A DNA stretch of 64,000 nucleotides from Cohaesibacter marisflavi (lineage in GTDB: Bacteria > Pseudomonadota > Alphaproteobacteria > Rhizobiales > Cohaesibacteraceae). The stretch is from assembly GCF_900115225.1 (NCBI RefSeq), contig NZ_FOVR01000002.1, forward strand, positions 124,001-188,000, written 5' to 3'. Shown here one piece after another: positions 1 to 8,767 of this stretch. The position numbers and the translations under genes were made by a program. The notes under the pieces are model-generated. The model was not told the DNA's origin. It searched no databases and saw nothing but the letters and a program-made list of their open reading frames with translations. Position 1 is the first letter of the stretch, and each line of letters starts with the position of its first letter.

Positions 1-812
1 TTATCAAGCTGCTGGAAAACACAACCGGACGCTTGCAGCTGATCAAACGTGCCGATGGCTATGAGCGTGAAGTCGCTGCTGGTCGGGATTTCTGGGAAGT
101 GATGGTCGAGCGCTACGGGCTTTCGCTGGATGTGATCGGCGGACACCTGAGCAACATTCCGCGCAGCGGTCCACTTATTCTCATTGCCAATCATCCCTAT
201 GGCATTCTGGATGGACTGATGATGGGGCATATCCTGTCTGAATTGCGCGGTGATTTCCGCATTCTGGCCCATAAGGTCTTCCGCAAGGCCGATGACATCA
301 ACCGCATCATTCTGCCCATTTCCTTTGAAGAGACCAAGGATGCCGTGCGGCAGAATATAGAGACCCGCAAAACCGCATTGCACTATCTCGGTGATGGCGG
401 TGCTATTGGTATTTTTCCCGGCGGCACGGTGAGCACGGCCGCCAAGCCGTTCTCCCGTCCCATGGACCCCAACTGGCGCGGCTTTACCGCCCGCATGATC
501 GGCAAGTCCGACGCCACTGTGGTGCCGATCTTCTTTGATGGGCACACATCGCGCCTGTTCCAGATCGCCAGCCACATGCATTACACCTTGCGCATGGGGC
601 TGTTGCTCAAGGAATTCAGGAAAAGGGTCGACACACCGGTCAAGGTTGTGGTTGGCGAACCGATCGGGCGCGACGTGCTTGATCCCCTGTCCAAGGACAG
701 TAAGGCACTGATGCGCTATTTGCGCGAAGCCACCTATTCTCTTTCCCCCAACCCGCTGGAAGCCTGCGAGGTGGGGTTCGAATTCGAAGAAAAATACAGG
801 CTCCACGCCTGA
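1..812 (+). CDS. PlsC-like lysophospholipid acyltransferase (5' end outside window)
   Basis: This is the C-terminal part of a lysophospholipid/glycerolipid acyltransferase (LPLAT superfamily), which transfers an acyl chain to a lysolipid at the inner membrane. The frame is open from the window edge with no stop; a TTG at 33 is the first possible start visible, but codons before it read on sensibly, so the gene probably begins upstream. Counting from that TTG, residues 52-61 carry the NHPYGILDG block, the counterpart of the HX4D acyltransferase motif but with five residues between His and Asp. FPGGTVS at 128-134 is the counterpart of the substrate-binding FPEGTRS block. No membrane segment is obvious in the visible part. 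The exact acyl acceptor cannot be told. The next gene is convergent. Confidence 0.8.
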   Translation, partial: IKLLENTTGRLQLIKRADGYEREVAAGRDFWEVMVERYGLSLDVIGGHLSNIPRSGPLILIANHPYGILDGLMMGHILSELRGDFRILAHKVFRKADDINRIILPISFEETKDAVRQNIETRKTALHYLGDGGAIGIFPGGTVSTAAKPFSRPMDPNWRGFTARMIGKSDATVVPIFFDGHTSRLFQIASHMHYTLRMGLLLKEFRKRVDTPVKVVVGEPIGRDVLDPLSKDSKALMRYLREATYSLSPNPLEACEVGFEFEEKYRLHA

Positions 813-874
813 ATACAGACTTTTGCGGCTCTCTGAGGTAAGCCAAGAGCGCTCATGCAGGTCTCAGGTGCAGC

Positions 875-1996
875 TCATCGCGCCGTATAGACAAGCGGGA
901 ATTGTCGGGCACTGGTCTCAACGCCATCGCATGTTGGCTTCTCGCGATATTCCAACAGGAAGAATTCCAGAGCCTCCCCTTCCACCGAACGCAGCTGATA
1001 GGCTTCAAAGCTGCCGCAGCTGCCATCTCCATCATAATATTCCGAGGTGACAGTACCGTTTGCGACATTCATCTGCGGATTGCGGATCTCGTGGTTTTCT
1101 TTTCGAGAGCCTATGCCGGGAAGAGCAGGGAAGGGCAGTACGGTGGCATAATCCGCATTGTCATTCATGCTGACCACATAGGTAGAGCTTCCCGCATGAG
1201 CATAGAGGTTGCAGGGCACTTCCCACAGGGTGACGGCATCGCTGATGGCATAATGGGCGCCAAAGCCGGCTGTCTGCTCCATGTCACATTCCGGTGCGTC
1301 TCGACGGATGGCATTGCGCACGCCGCGGGGCACAGCATCGAGTCGGTCAAAGGACACCGCGTCTCCCAGAGGCACCGGATCACCGAAGGGCGGATCGACC
1401 TGAATGGTGCTGTTGCTTGCGGTCTGGTTGGGCTGGGGGTGCTGGCTTGCCTGACTTTGCTCTGGCTGTTGCGGACAGAAAATGCCTCCCTTGACGGAGA
1501 TGACGAAGGGATAATGCTTGTTGCGCGTAATGGTCAGCTTGGCGCGGTCCACAACGATTGAGTCGCCAGATACATGCTGATCCAGAACCTCCACAAGTGT
1601 TGTATAGGTGCCCTTGGAGGTGCGATAGAGCCGCAAGGGCTCCAACGTCTGCCCACCACTTGTGCCTTTATCCTGCCGTTGGAACTCATAGACCGTCTTG
1701 CCCACTTTCATCCATGCTGGCAACTCTTCCCCATCATTGAAAGGCGCATAGAAAACATAGGCATATTTGTCGGTCTTAGGATTTTTGTTGGCCTGCCAGA
1801 ATGCCAGATGGCACCCGTTATAGCTTTCTATGACATTCTGCCCGAACAGCCGCAAATCAATATCGGAGTCTGCATCCGCCGCTTGAGCGTTCCCGCCGGA
1901 CAGCGCGAGCAGAACTGCAACACATAGACCGAGCCAATGTCTTTTATGAGTGTTCTGTAAGGATTGGATCAAGGAAACGGACTGTCGCAAGGCCAT
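875..1996 (-). CDS. Secreted DUF1176-like protein
   Basis: A 373-residue exported protein of unknown function. Residues about 18-39 form a hydrophobic signal segment ending in NAQA, so a periplasmic location is likely. The C-terminal half matches what I remember of DUF1176: a paired-cysteine region around PECDMEQ, a DGDGSCG segment where a polar pocket is usually found, and the closing LLEYREKPTCDG block before FPLVY. Eight or so cysteines suggest disulfides. The N-terminal half, with a Q/P-rich linker near residues 178-196, is not recognised. GGAG sits 6 nt before the ATG at 1996. It converges with the acyltransferase, and no partner gene is evident. The family assignment is from memory and moderate. 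Confidence 0.7.
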   Translation of the reverse strand: MALRQSVSLIQSLQNTHKRHWLGLCVAVLLALSGGNAQAADADSDIDLRLFGQNVIESYNGCHLAFWQANKNPKTDKYAYVFYAPFNDGEELPAWMKVGKTVYEFQRQDKGTSGGQTLEPLRLYRTSKGTYTTLVEVLDQHVSGDSIVVDRAKLTITRNKHYPFVISVKGGIFCPQQPEQSQASQHPQPNQTASNSTIQVDPPFGDPVPLGDAVSFDRLDAVPRGVRNAIRRDAPECDMEQTAGFGAHYAISDAVTLWEVPCNLYAHAGSSTYVVSMNDNADYATVLPFPALPGIGSRKENHEIRNPQMNVANGTVTSEYYDGDGSCGSFEAYQLRSVEGEALEFFLLEYREKPTCDGVETSARQFPLVYTAR

Positions 1997-2111
1997 GGTG
2001 TTCTCCGGCGAAGAATAAAGAAAAGTATATGGTCGCGATGCTAGGTGAAAAGCCCAATGGGGTCCAGCAGCCTTTTGGGATCATCCGGTGGGTAGACCGT
2101 AGGGGGAGACA

Positions 2112-2143
2112 TAAGAAAAGGCCGGAGAAATTTCTTCCGGCCT
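2112..2143 (-). terminator. Intrinsic terminator of eda
   Basis: Read on minus, an 8-bp perfect stem (AGGCCGGA, pairing 2136-2143 with 2119-2126) is followed directly by TTTTCTT. It lies about 35 bp after the eda stop, as expected of a Rho-independent terminator. Confidence 0.85.
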
Positions 2144-2175
2144 CCACATGCTTTGTCTGCTTTGATGGGCAAAGA

Positions 2176-2823
2176 TCAAACGGCGGTGCGCCACTGCCTG
2201 CCCAGATTGGCAGCATTGCGGGCGCGACGTCCGATTTCATGCCAGTCTTTGGCGCGCACCAGATCAACAGGGGCGATCCAGCTACCACCGATGGCAAAGA
2301 CATTGTCTTCGATGAGATAGTCATCGGCTGTATCGGGGGTGATGCCGCCTGTCGGGCAGAAGGAAACATCGCTCACAGGGCCGGAGATTGCACGCAACAT
2401 GGGAACGCCGCCAACGATGTTGGCCGGAAACAGCTTTTGCTCCATGAAACCGGCATCTCTGAGAATCATGATCTCGGAGAGGGTAGAGGCACCGGGCAAA
2501 AAGGGCCAATCATTGAGCTTGAGGGCCTGCAAAAGCCGCTCGGATACGCCCGGCGAAACGCCGAACCAACCACCAGCCGATTGGGCCGCGTTGAGTTGCA
2601 TTTCCGTAAGAATGGATCCGACGCCAATCACGGCGCCTTCCACCTGATTGGCGATAATTTCGATGGCTCTGAGTGCTTCATGGCTGCGTAGAGTTACTTC
2701 CAGCACAGGCAGGCCGTTATCGACAAGGCATTGCGCCAGAGGCTGGGCATCATCGGCATTCTCGATCACAAGAACCGGAATAACCTTTGTTCCCGAAAGA
2801 AGCGGGGAGACTTTTGGATGCAT
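2176..2823 (-). CDS. eda: KDPG aldolase (2-dehydro-3-deoxy-phosphogluconate aldolase)
   Basis: Cleaves 2-keto-3-deoxy-6-phosphogluconate to pyruvate and glyceraldehyde 3-phosphate in the cytosol, the last step of glucuronate breakdown and of the Entner-Doudoroff pathway. The 215-residue length is normal for class I KDPG/KHG aldolases. E42 in LEVTLR and K130 in EQKLFPA are the expected acid-base glutamate and Schiff-base lysine, and the phosphate-binding stretch is visible near CPTGGI. An AAGGG precedes the ATG at 2823. It is the distal gene of the minus-strand uronate group and is separated from uxaC by a terminator, so it probably has its own promoter. That would suit its double role. Whether it also uses KHG is not visible. 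Confidence 0.93.
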   Translation of the reverse strand: MHPKVSPLLSGTKVIPVLVIENADDAQPLAQCLVDNGLPVLEVTLRSHEALRAIEIIANQVEGAVIGVGSILTEMQLNAAQSAGGWFGVSPGVSERLLQALKLNDWPFLPGASTLSEIMILRDAGFMEQKLFPANIVGGVPMLRAISGPVSDVSFCPTGGITPDTADDYLIEDNVFAIGGSWIAPVDLVRAKDWHEIGRRARNAANLGRQWRTAV

Positions 2824-3140
2824 GGTATATCCCTTATGGTTTTCGTTAGAAGGATTTACAATCGAAGCATCATGACAGATGAACTTGATGTTAGATCATC
2901 TTCTACCTGCGTAGAAAGATCGAAGTCTGTTCCTTTGTTTGGCTCTATCTTTGCGGTTTTTGCTGTGTGCGTTTCCTCATTATTTGAATTTATATCACAA
3001 TTGAAGCAACTCTGCTGCATTTCCAGAAAATGGCGTTAATGATTTATCGCATCTTTTTGTTCCGGATATGCAAAAGTCCGGCGGATATCAATCCGTCGGA
3101 CTATTTGATTTTGTTGTCGTGATGCTATCAACGCCAAGTC
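2824..3140. other. Intergenic leader between uxaC and eda
   Basis: No gene. It holds the uxaC terminator (3071-3102) and, by position, the eda promoter on minus. A TATAAA-like stretch occurs on minus near 2989-2996, but I see no convincing -35 element. No TTGGT-N2-ACCAA operator was found here. Confidence 0.5.
3071..3102 (-). terminator. Intrinsic terminator of uxaC
   Basis: A 12-bp inverted repeat with one mismatch (3075-3086 and 3091-3102, loop of 4) is followed on minus by TTTTGCAT. It begins about 40 bp after the uxaC stop. Confidence 0.8.
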
Positions 3141-4553
3141 TTATTTCTGTGGCAGGAACCAGTTTGCTGCATTCTGGTAGCAAACATCGCGCACAAGCTT
3201 GTCGAGCATTTCGGTATCATTTGGCACATGGCCATTTTCTACCCAGCGACCGACCATCTGGCAAACCAGACGGCGGAAATATTCATGGCGTGGGAAGGAC
3301 AGGAAGGACCGGCTATCCGTCAGCATGCCGATGAAGTGGGAGAAGAGGCCCATCTGCGAAAGCTGAGTCATCTGGCGTTCCATGCCGTCGAGCTGATCGT
3401 TGAACCACCAGCCTGAGCCAGCCTGTACCTTGCCTGCAATTTCGCCATCCTGGAAGTTGCCCGCCGTGGAGACGATGACTTCGTTGAAGGAGGGATTGAG
3501 GTGGTAGAGAACTGTTTTCGGCAGGTGACCATCGCGATCCATTTCACCCATCAGGCCGTTCAGTTCGATAGCGATCGGACGGTCATTGATGGAATCGCCG
3601 CCCACATCCGGGCCAAGTGATTTATAGAGGCGATGGTTGCAGTTGCGCACTGCGCCGATATGCAGCTGCATGACCAGATCGCGTTCGTAATAAGCCTTGG
3701 ACAGGTCAACGAACATGTTGGTCTGGAACTGGGCGATTTCCAGCTCGCTCAGCGCTTCGCCGGAAAGGCGTTTGGCGATGATTGCATCAAGGCTGGCTTC
3801 GTCTACCGGTTTGGCATAGCGCAGAACATCGATGCCGTGGTCGGTTGCCTTGCAGCCATGGGCCACAAAGTGATCAAGGCGTTCGATCAGTGCTTTCATC
3901 AAAGGCGCATAGCTGTCGACAGAATAGCCAACGACCTTTGCCAGATCGGCAATGAAACCGTCAAAGCCCGGCAGATCGATCTTGTAGGCTGCGTCCGGAC
4001 GGAAGCTTGGGGCAACAACCATGTCGCTCAGGCTTGCATCTTCTGCCATCTGTTTGTGGAAGGCCAGATCATCGCAAGGGGCGTCGGTGGTGCCAACAAA
4101 CTCAACCTTGAACTGGCGCAGAAGACCGCGTGCCGAGTGGCTGTCTTCAGCCAGCATGCCGTTTGCCTTTTCCCAGATCATGTCAGCGGTTTCTGGCGAA
4201 AGCAGTTCATCGATGCCGAAATAGCGCTGCAGTTCCAGATGGGTCCAGTGATAGAGAGGGTTGCCGAAGCATTTCGGCACAACGCTCGCGAAGGCGTCGA
4301 ATTTTTCGCGGAATGTTGCAGCTCCAGAGCATTTTTCTTCCGGAATGCCCGCCCAGCGCATGGCGCGCCATTTGTAGTGGTCCCCAGCCAGCCAGACTTC
4401 GCCGATGGTGTCCCATTTCTTGTCATTCGCGATTTGCTCAGGAATGAGATGGTTATGATAGTCAACAATCGGCAGACCAACTGCAACGTCATGATAAAGG
4501 TGACGCGCTGCTGCGGTGTCCAGCAGGAAATCAGGGCCTAGAAATGTTTGCAT
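3141..4553 (-). CDS. uxaC: Glucuronate isomerase
   Basis: Isomerises D-glucuronate to D-fructuronate (and galacturonate to tagaturonate), the entry step of hexuronate catabolism. The start is taken as the ATG at 4553 (MQTFLGPDF), because AGGAG lies 8 nt upstream. The longer frame starting at 4571 runs over that ribosome site. This gives 470 residues, the family norm. VDYHNHL near residue 33 supplies the HxH metal-binding pair of the amidohydrolase fold, and the WTHLELQRYFGI and PLYHWTHLE region is typical of UxaC. It lies between uxuB and eda on the same strand, with a stem-loop before it and a terminator after it. No uxaA/uxaB for the galacturonate branch is in the window, so glucuronate is the likely substrate. 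Confidence 0.96.
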   Translation of the reverse strand: MQTFLGPDFLLDTAAARHLYHDVAVGLPIVDYHNHLIPEQIANDKKWDTIGEVWLAGDHYKWRAMRWAGIPEEKCSGAATFREKFDAFASVVPKCFGNPLYHWTHLELQRYFGIDELLSPETADMIWEKANGMLAEDSHSARGLLRQFKVEFVGTTDAPCDDLAFHKQMAEDASLSDMVVAPSFRPDAAYKIDLPGFDGFIADLAKVVGYSVDSYAPLMKALIERLDHFVAHGCKATDHGIDVLRYAKPVDEASLDAIIAKRLSGEALSELEIAQFQTNMFVDLSKAYYERDLVMQLHIGAVRNCNHRLYKSLGPDVGGDSINDRPIAIELNGLMGEMDRDGHLPKTVLYHLNPSFNEVIVSTAGNFQDGEIAGKVQAGSGWWFNDQLDGMERQMTQLSQMGLFSHFIGMLTDSRSFLSFPRHEYFRRLVCQMVGRWVENGHVPNDTEMLDKLVRDVCYQNAANWFLPQK

Positions 4554-4587
4554 GGTGTTTTCTCCTGTCATGAGCGACGGACTGCAT

Positions 4588-4624
4588 GAAAATGAAGCCC
4601 TCAGATCGGTGACCTGAAGGCTTC
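4588..4624 (-). terminator. Stem-loop between uxuB and uxaC
   Basis: On minus, GAAGCC-TTCAG and its complement (4594-4604 with 4614-4624) form a stem with one bulge, followed by ATTTTC. It lies about 25 bp after the uxuB stop and 35 bp before uxaC. It may be a weak terminator or an RNA-processing hairpin that tunes uxaC relative to uxuB. Confidence 0.6.
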
Positions 4625-4649
4625 GTGAAATGCGCAGCTCTTGATGGTC

Positions 4650-6119
4650 TTAAGAGAGCGCGGCAGCCACAGTCGCCTTCGCTCCCGTCTGGACTAAAGT
4701 CGCATAAGTTGCTTTGATTCTCGTCACAAAATTGGAATCTTGCGACAGTTTTGCAGGGAAAATCGCATCCATTTCCAGAACGCCGTTAATGTAAGCTTCC
4801 CAGTTTGGCAACTGCAGGGCCTTTTGCGCGATCTGATCTGCGAGCGGATCATTGATCGGTGTTGGCTGGCCATTTTCATCTTCACCGGTCATGAAGCGGA
4901 GCCATCCGGCAACGCCCAGAGCGAGCAAAGACCAGTCAGAGCCGTTGTCCATATGCCATGCAATGGAAGCAAGCATGCGCTGGGGCAGTTTCTGGCTACC
5001 GTCAGAGGCAATCTGCGCGGTCTTGTGTTTGAGCTGGCTGTTGGAGAAGCGCTTGATCAGCGCATCCGCATAGGCATCCAGATCCACATCACCGGGCACA
5101 GACAGGGTTGGCTGCTGTTCCTTGACCATCAGCGTGTGGGCAGCCTTCTTGTAATTCTCGTCACCCATGCAGGCGTCGATGGTCTCGTAGCCACCCAGAT
5201 AGCCGAGATAGGCGAGGAAGGAATGAGCGCCGTTCAGGGTACGCAGCTTCATTTCCTCGAAAGGCTCGACGTCTGGTACAAACTGTGCGCCGACTTCTTC
5301 CCAAGCCGGACGACCCTTGACGAAATTGTCTTCGATAACCCACTGACGGAACGGCTCACAAACGATCCCATTCGGATCTTCCATGCCACCAAGGGTTTCC
5401 TTGATCAGCGCACGGCTTTCGTCGGTGAGAGCCGGAACGATGCGGTCCACCATGGAGCAAGGGAAGGTCACATTCGCCTTGATCCATTTGGCAAGTTCGG
5501 CATCCAGCTTTTCCACGAAGCTCGTTACCGCCAGCTGGCACAGCTTGCCGTTGGAGGGCAGGTTATCGAGGCTAAGAATGGTGAAGCCGTCAAGACCGGC
5601 GTCGCGACGACGACGCAGCGCTTCTACCAGTGCTCCGATGGCCGACTTCGGCGTATGCGGATTTTCAAGGTCATGCTTGATGGCCGGGTTGCTCTCATCC
5701 AGCTTGCCGCCTGCCAGACAATAGCCCTTTTCGGTGACCGTCATGGAAACGATGGCAACATCCGGTTCAAGGAAGGGCGCGAAGAAAGCATCCATGCCGC
5801 CGCGTTCTGGATGCGCGGTTTTGACGATGGAGCCGATGATGCGCAGGTTGGAACCGGCATCGCCATGTTCCAGAACACTGTACAGATGGTCATTCTCTTC
5901 CAGCTGGGCAAAACGGTCCGCCCCGAACAGGATGTCGCTGACCACCACGCCCCAGTCACTGGCCGGATGCTTCAGCAGGAAGTCCTGATGGTAGCTCATC
6001 CAGTGTGCGCGGGCGAAGGCGCCAAAGCCCAGATGGATAAGGCGCGGACGCAGACCCTTGCGGTCATAATCGGGCAATTGCGGGTTGCCCGGCGCGTTGA
6101 GCAAATCGGAAATGGTCAT
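4650..6119 (-). CDS. uxuB: Fructuronate reductase (D-mannonate oxidoreductase)
   Basis: NADH-dependent reduction of D-fructuronate to D-mannonate, second step of glucuronate breakdown. The 489 residues align almost end to end with what I recall of E. coli UxuB. The Rossmann start HLGFGAFARAH (29-39), EKGYC (130-134), CEPFRQWVIEDNFV (254-267) and the KLRTLNGAHSFLAYLG block are all shared. K291, N296 and H299 have the spacing of the catalytic K-N-H triad of mannitol dehydrogenase-type enzymes. GGAG stands 8 nt before the ATG. Only 14 bp separate it from the upstream GH31 gene, so the two are co-transcribed. Altronate oxidoreductase (UxaB) is the nearest alternative, but the motifs fit UxuB better. 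Confidence 0.95.
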   Translation of the reverse strand: MTISDLLNAPGNPQLPDYDRKGLRPRLIHLGFGAFARAHWMSYHQDFLLKHPASDWGVVVSDILFGADRFAQLEENDHLYSVLEHGDAGSNLRIIGSIVKTAHPERGGMDAFFAPFLEPDVAIVSMTVTEKGYCLAGGKLDESNPAIKHDLENPHTPKSAIGALVEALRRRRDAGLDGFTILSLDNLPSNGKLCQLAVTSFVEKLDAELAKWIKANVTFPCSMVDRIVPALTDESRALIKETLGGMEDPNGIVCEPFRQWVIEDNFVKGRPAWEEVGAQFVPDVEPFEEMKLRTLNGAHSFLAYLGYLGGYETIDACMGDENYKKAAHTLMVKEQQPTLSVPGDVDLDAYADALIKRFSNSQLKHKTAQIASDGSQKLPQRMLASIAWHMDNGSDWSLLALGVAGWLRFMTGEDENGQPTPINDPLADQIAQKALQLPNWEAYINGVLEMDAIFPAKLSQDSNFVTRIKATYATLVQTGAKATVAAALS

Positions 6120-6133
6120 GAAAAATCTCCAGA

Positions 6134-8518
6134 TCAGAATGGCAGCAGAGTGCCGGTTTTATAAGGGGCGCCTGAGACAGACAGCAGGCGGGAATCGCGG
6201 GTGGCAACGCTGACCTTGCAGCCTTCAAGGGCCGGATCGAACTGGCCGTCATGCTGCCAGTCAAGGTCGAGGGTTGTTGCCGTTTGAGTGACCTTGAAGG
6301 TCGTCAGGCGGTGGTTGCCCGAAAGCGCATCGACATTGTCCACGTCATCTTCATAAGCCTGAGCCTCGAATGTGCAGCTGGCTTCTCCATGCAGCGGATA
6401 GATGACGATCTGACGCAACTGCCCTTCAACAGAGCCAGAGCGTTTAACGCCTGGAGACAGGGTCAGCACGGTGCCAGCTTTGACGAACAGGGGAATGGAC
6501 CCAAGAGCAACCGGAACGGTGACTTCCTGACCACCGTGGTAATACTCCCCGGACCAGAAGTCATAATAGCCGACCCCGTTATCCGGCAGATAGAGTGTGC
6601 GGGTCTTGGCGCCTTCTTCCACCACGTTGGCCACCAGCATGTCACGGCCGAGGAAGAAATCATCGGTCGGCGCATAGCAGCGCTCGTCATGCTCATGATC
6701 AAGGAAGGTCGGACGGATCATCGGTTCATCATCCACCACGGCTTTGTAAAGCAGCGTGTAGAGATAAGGCAGCAGGGTATAACGCAGATTGATCGCGTTA
6801 CGGATATGGGCTGTTACCTCAGGATACATCCATGGCTCGTTGACAGTCTGGTCATCGTTCCAGCTGTGAATGGTGAAACGAGGATGGAAGATGCCGTTCT
6901 GGACCCAACGCACGAACAGTTCCGGATCTGGACGATCACCCGAGAAGCCGCCAACGTCATGGCCGACATTGTAAAGGCCCGAGAGACTCATGCCTAGGCC
7001 CATGCGGATGTTGTATTTGAGGCTGTTCCAGTTGGTGCGGTTGTCACCAGACCAGGTCTGCGCATAGCGCTGGATACCCGGGCAGCCGGAACGTGAAATG
7101 AGATAGGCGCGCTTTTCAGGAGCAAACGCAACCTGAGCATCGTTGGATGCGCGGGTCATGAGAAGAGGCTGAACCGGGCGGATCAAATTGATGTCGATTG
7201 GATCGCCAAAACCATCACACTGGGCCTGACGGTCCCAGATCTCATATTCGTTATTGTCGTTCCAGGTGGAATTGATGCCATAGTCCAGAAGAGCGGTTTT
7301 GACATTGTCACGCCACCATGTCTGGGTTTCCGGATTGGTAAAGTCCAGATGGCTGCCTTCGTCATCCCAGAAGACAGAGCGTTCGGCAGAGCCGGTGTCA
7401 CTATCCTTGATGAAAAGACCCAGATTGTCCACCTCACCATAACGTGGATGATCCTGCAGCAGGCAAGGCTTGATGTTGGCAATCAATTCAAGGCCCGCAT
7501 CGGCAAAGACCTTGGCCATGCCTTTGGCATCAGGCACCTTGTCCGTGTTCCAGTTGAACACATAGCGCTTGGGGCCAATAGAGGTGTAACCGGAAGAAAG
7601 CTGGAAGCTGTCGCACGGAATGTCATGTTCCTTGATCAGACGCACAAAGCCATGCAGCTGTTCCTGCGCATTGGGAGCATCCGTATAGGACATGGTCGAG
7701 CCCGAATAGCCCAGAGACCAGCGCGGTAGGAAGGCGGTGCCGCCTGTCAGCTGCGTGTGGGTCTTGGTCAGCTCAAGAACAGAATCGCCAAGGGCGAAAT
7801 AGTAATCAAGGTCGCCATCTTCGGCGCGATAGGAGCGGAACGGCTGATGATAGTTGTCCAGCTCGTTGCCCAGATCAAACCAGCAAGGCGCCAGATTGTC
7901 ATAGAAGAGCGAATAGGACAGGCCACTTTCAAGGCGGGTGATCGTGAAAGGCACATGCTTGTAAAGCGGGTCGGTGGAGCTTGCATTATAGCCCATCGCA
8001 TCCAGATTGCGCATTTCAAAGCGACGGCCGGAGCGTTCCAGCTCACCGGTTTTCTCACCAAGGCCGTAGAAGCGGTCCGTCTTGGCACGGCGCAGGAAGT
8101 GGCTGTGTGCATGATCCTTGCGGCCCAGCATATAGGCACCGGTCGGGCGGTCTTCCGCAATCTGTTGCCATTCATCGCTGGCGCTGCTGCGGCCGAACCA
8201 GACAAGGCCCAGCGGCTGGCGAACCACCACCTTCAGGCAGCCCGTTGCAAGGGTCACGGTGTCGTCTGCGGTTTCGCAAGTGAAGGCAGGGCATGAGAAT
8301 CCGTCGAGCGAGGCGCGATTGCGGCCTTCGAGGGGAGCGTCCCCCTTGGGGGCGACGGTCCAGCTGCGGTCAAGACGATAGCTGCCATCCTTGAGCAGTT
8401 GCACACGGGCCATGCGCTCCTCAAGAATATCGATCTGCAGGCTGTGCCGTCCTTCGACTTCGAGCACGATGCCCGTGGAGGTCTGGCTTTGTAGCGTCCA
8501 TTTCTTCAGCTGATACAT
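6134..8518 (-). CDS. Glycoside hydrolase family 31 (alpha-glycosidase)
   Basis: A 794-residue retaining alpha-glycosidase with no signal peptide, so probably cytosolic. An N-terminal beta-sandwich (to about 255) precedes the GH31 barrel. The expected nucleophile is D421 in STWNDNNEYE and the acid-base is D492 in WSGDNRTNW. A C-terminal beta domain follows from about 650. The nucleophile motif reads WNDNNE, not the WNDMNEP of classical alpha-glucosidases, nor the KTDFGE of alpha-xylosidases. Being the first gene of a unit with uxuB, it may cleave an alpha-linked uronic-acid disaccharide or trim a hexose from one. That is inference, and alpha-glucosidase remains possible. AGGGAG precedes the ATG. 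A GC-rich stem separates it from dctM upstream. Confidence 0.88.
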   Translation of the reverse strand: MYQLKKWTLQSQTSTGIVLEVEGRHSLQIDILEERMARVQLLKDGSYRLDRSWTVAPKGDAPLEGRNRASLDGFSCPAFTCETADDTVTLATGCLKVVVRQPLGLVWFGRSSASDEWQQIAEDRPTGAYMLGRKDHAHSHFLRRAKTDRFYGLGEKTGELERSGRRFEMRNLDAMGYNASSTDPLYKHVPFTITRLESGLSYSLFYDNLAPCWFDLGNELDNYHQPFRSYRAEDGDLDYYFALGDSVLELTKTHTQLTGGTAFLPRWSLGYSGSTMSYTDAPNAQEQLHGFVRLIKEHDIPCDSFQLSSGYTSIGPKRYVFNWNTDKVPDAKGMAKVFADAGLELIANIKPCLLQDHPRYGEVDNLGLFIKDSDTGSAERSVFWDDEGSHLDFTNPETQTWWRDNVKTALLDYGINSTWNDNNEYEIWDRQAQCDGFGDPIDINLIRPVQPLLMTRASNDAQVAFAPEKRAYLISRSGCPGIQRYAQTWSGDNRTNWNSLKYNIRMGLGMSLSGLYNVGHDVGGFSGDRPDPELFVRWVQNGIFHPRFTIHSWNDDQTVNEPWMYPEVTAHIRNAINLRYTLLPYLYTLLYKAVVDDEPMIRPTFLDHEHDERCYAPTDDFFLGRDMLVANVVEEGAKTRTLYLPDNGVGYYDFWSGEYYHGGQEVTVPVALGSIPLFVKAGTVLTLSPGVKRSGSVEGQLRQIVIYPLHGEASCTFEAQAYEDDVDNVDALSGNHRLTTFKVTQTATTLDLDWQHDGQFDPALEGCKVSVATRDSRLLSVSGAPYKTGTLLPF

Positions 8519-8713
8519 GAAGGTCTCCCTGAGGTTCTCTGCCGATAGCGGCTTTTGACCGGATATTGGCTAAGAGCCGAATTTATAGGATTTGCAGCAT
8601 CTCCGGTTTGCAGGAAATGCTGATTCATATCGGGGAGGCGGTAAGCGACCTTTCTTCAGGTCTGCCGAACTCTCACCCGCTGGTGTCTGACCTGGTGCGT
8701 CAGGTCGTGTCGT

Positions 8714-8749
8714 GCGATGGCGGCGCGCCTTGCAAGGGGCCGCCATCGC
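8714..8749. repeat. GC-rich stem-loop between dctM and the GH31 gene
   Basis: An 11-bp perfect inverted repeat (8714-8724 with 8739-8749, core CGATGGCGGC) lies 20-55 bp after the dctM stop. No T-run follows on either strand, so it is more likely a processing or mRNA-stabilising hairpin than a standard terminator. A second short repeat, GACCTG/CAGGTC, stands near 8688-8706. Confidence 0.55.
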
Positions 8750-8767
8750 GTTTGTCAGGCTGTATGA

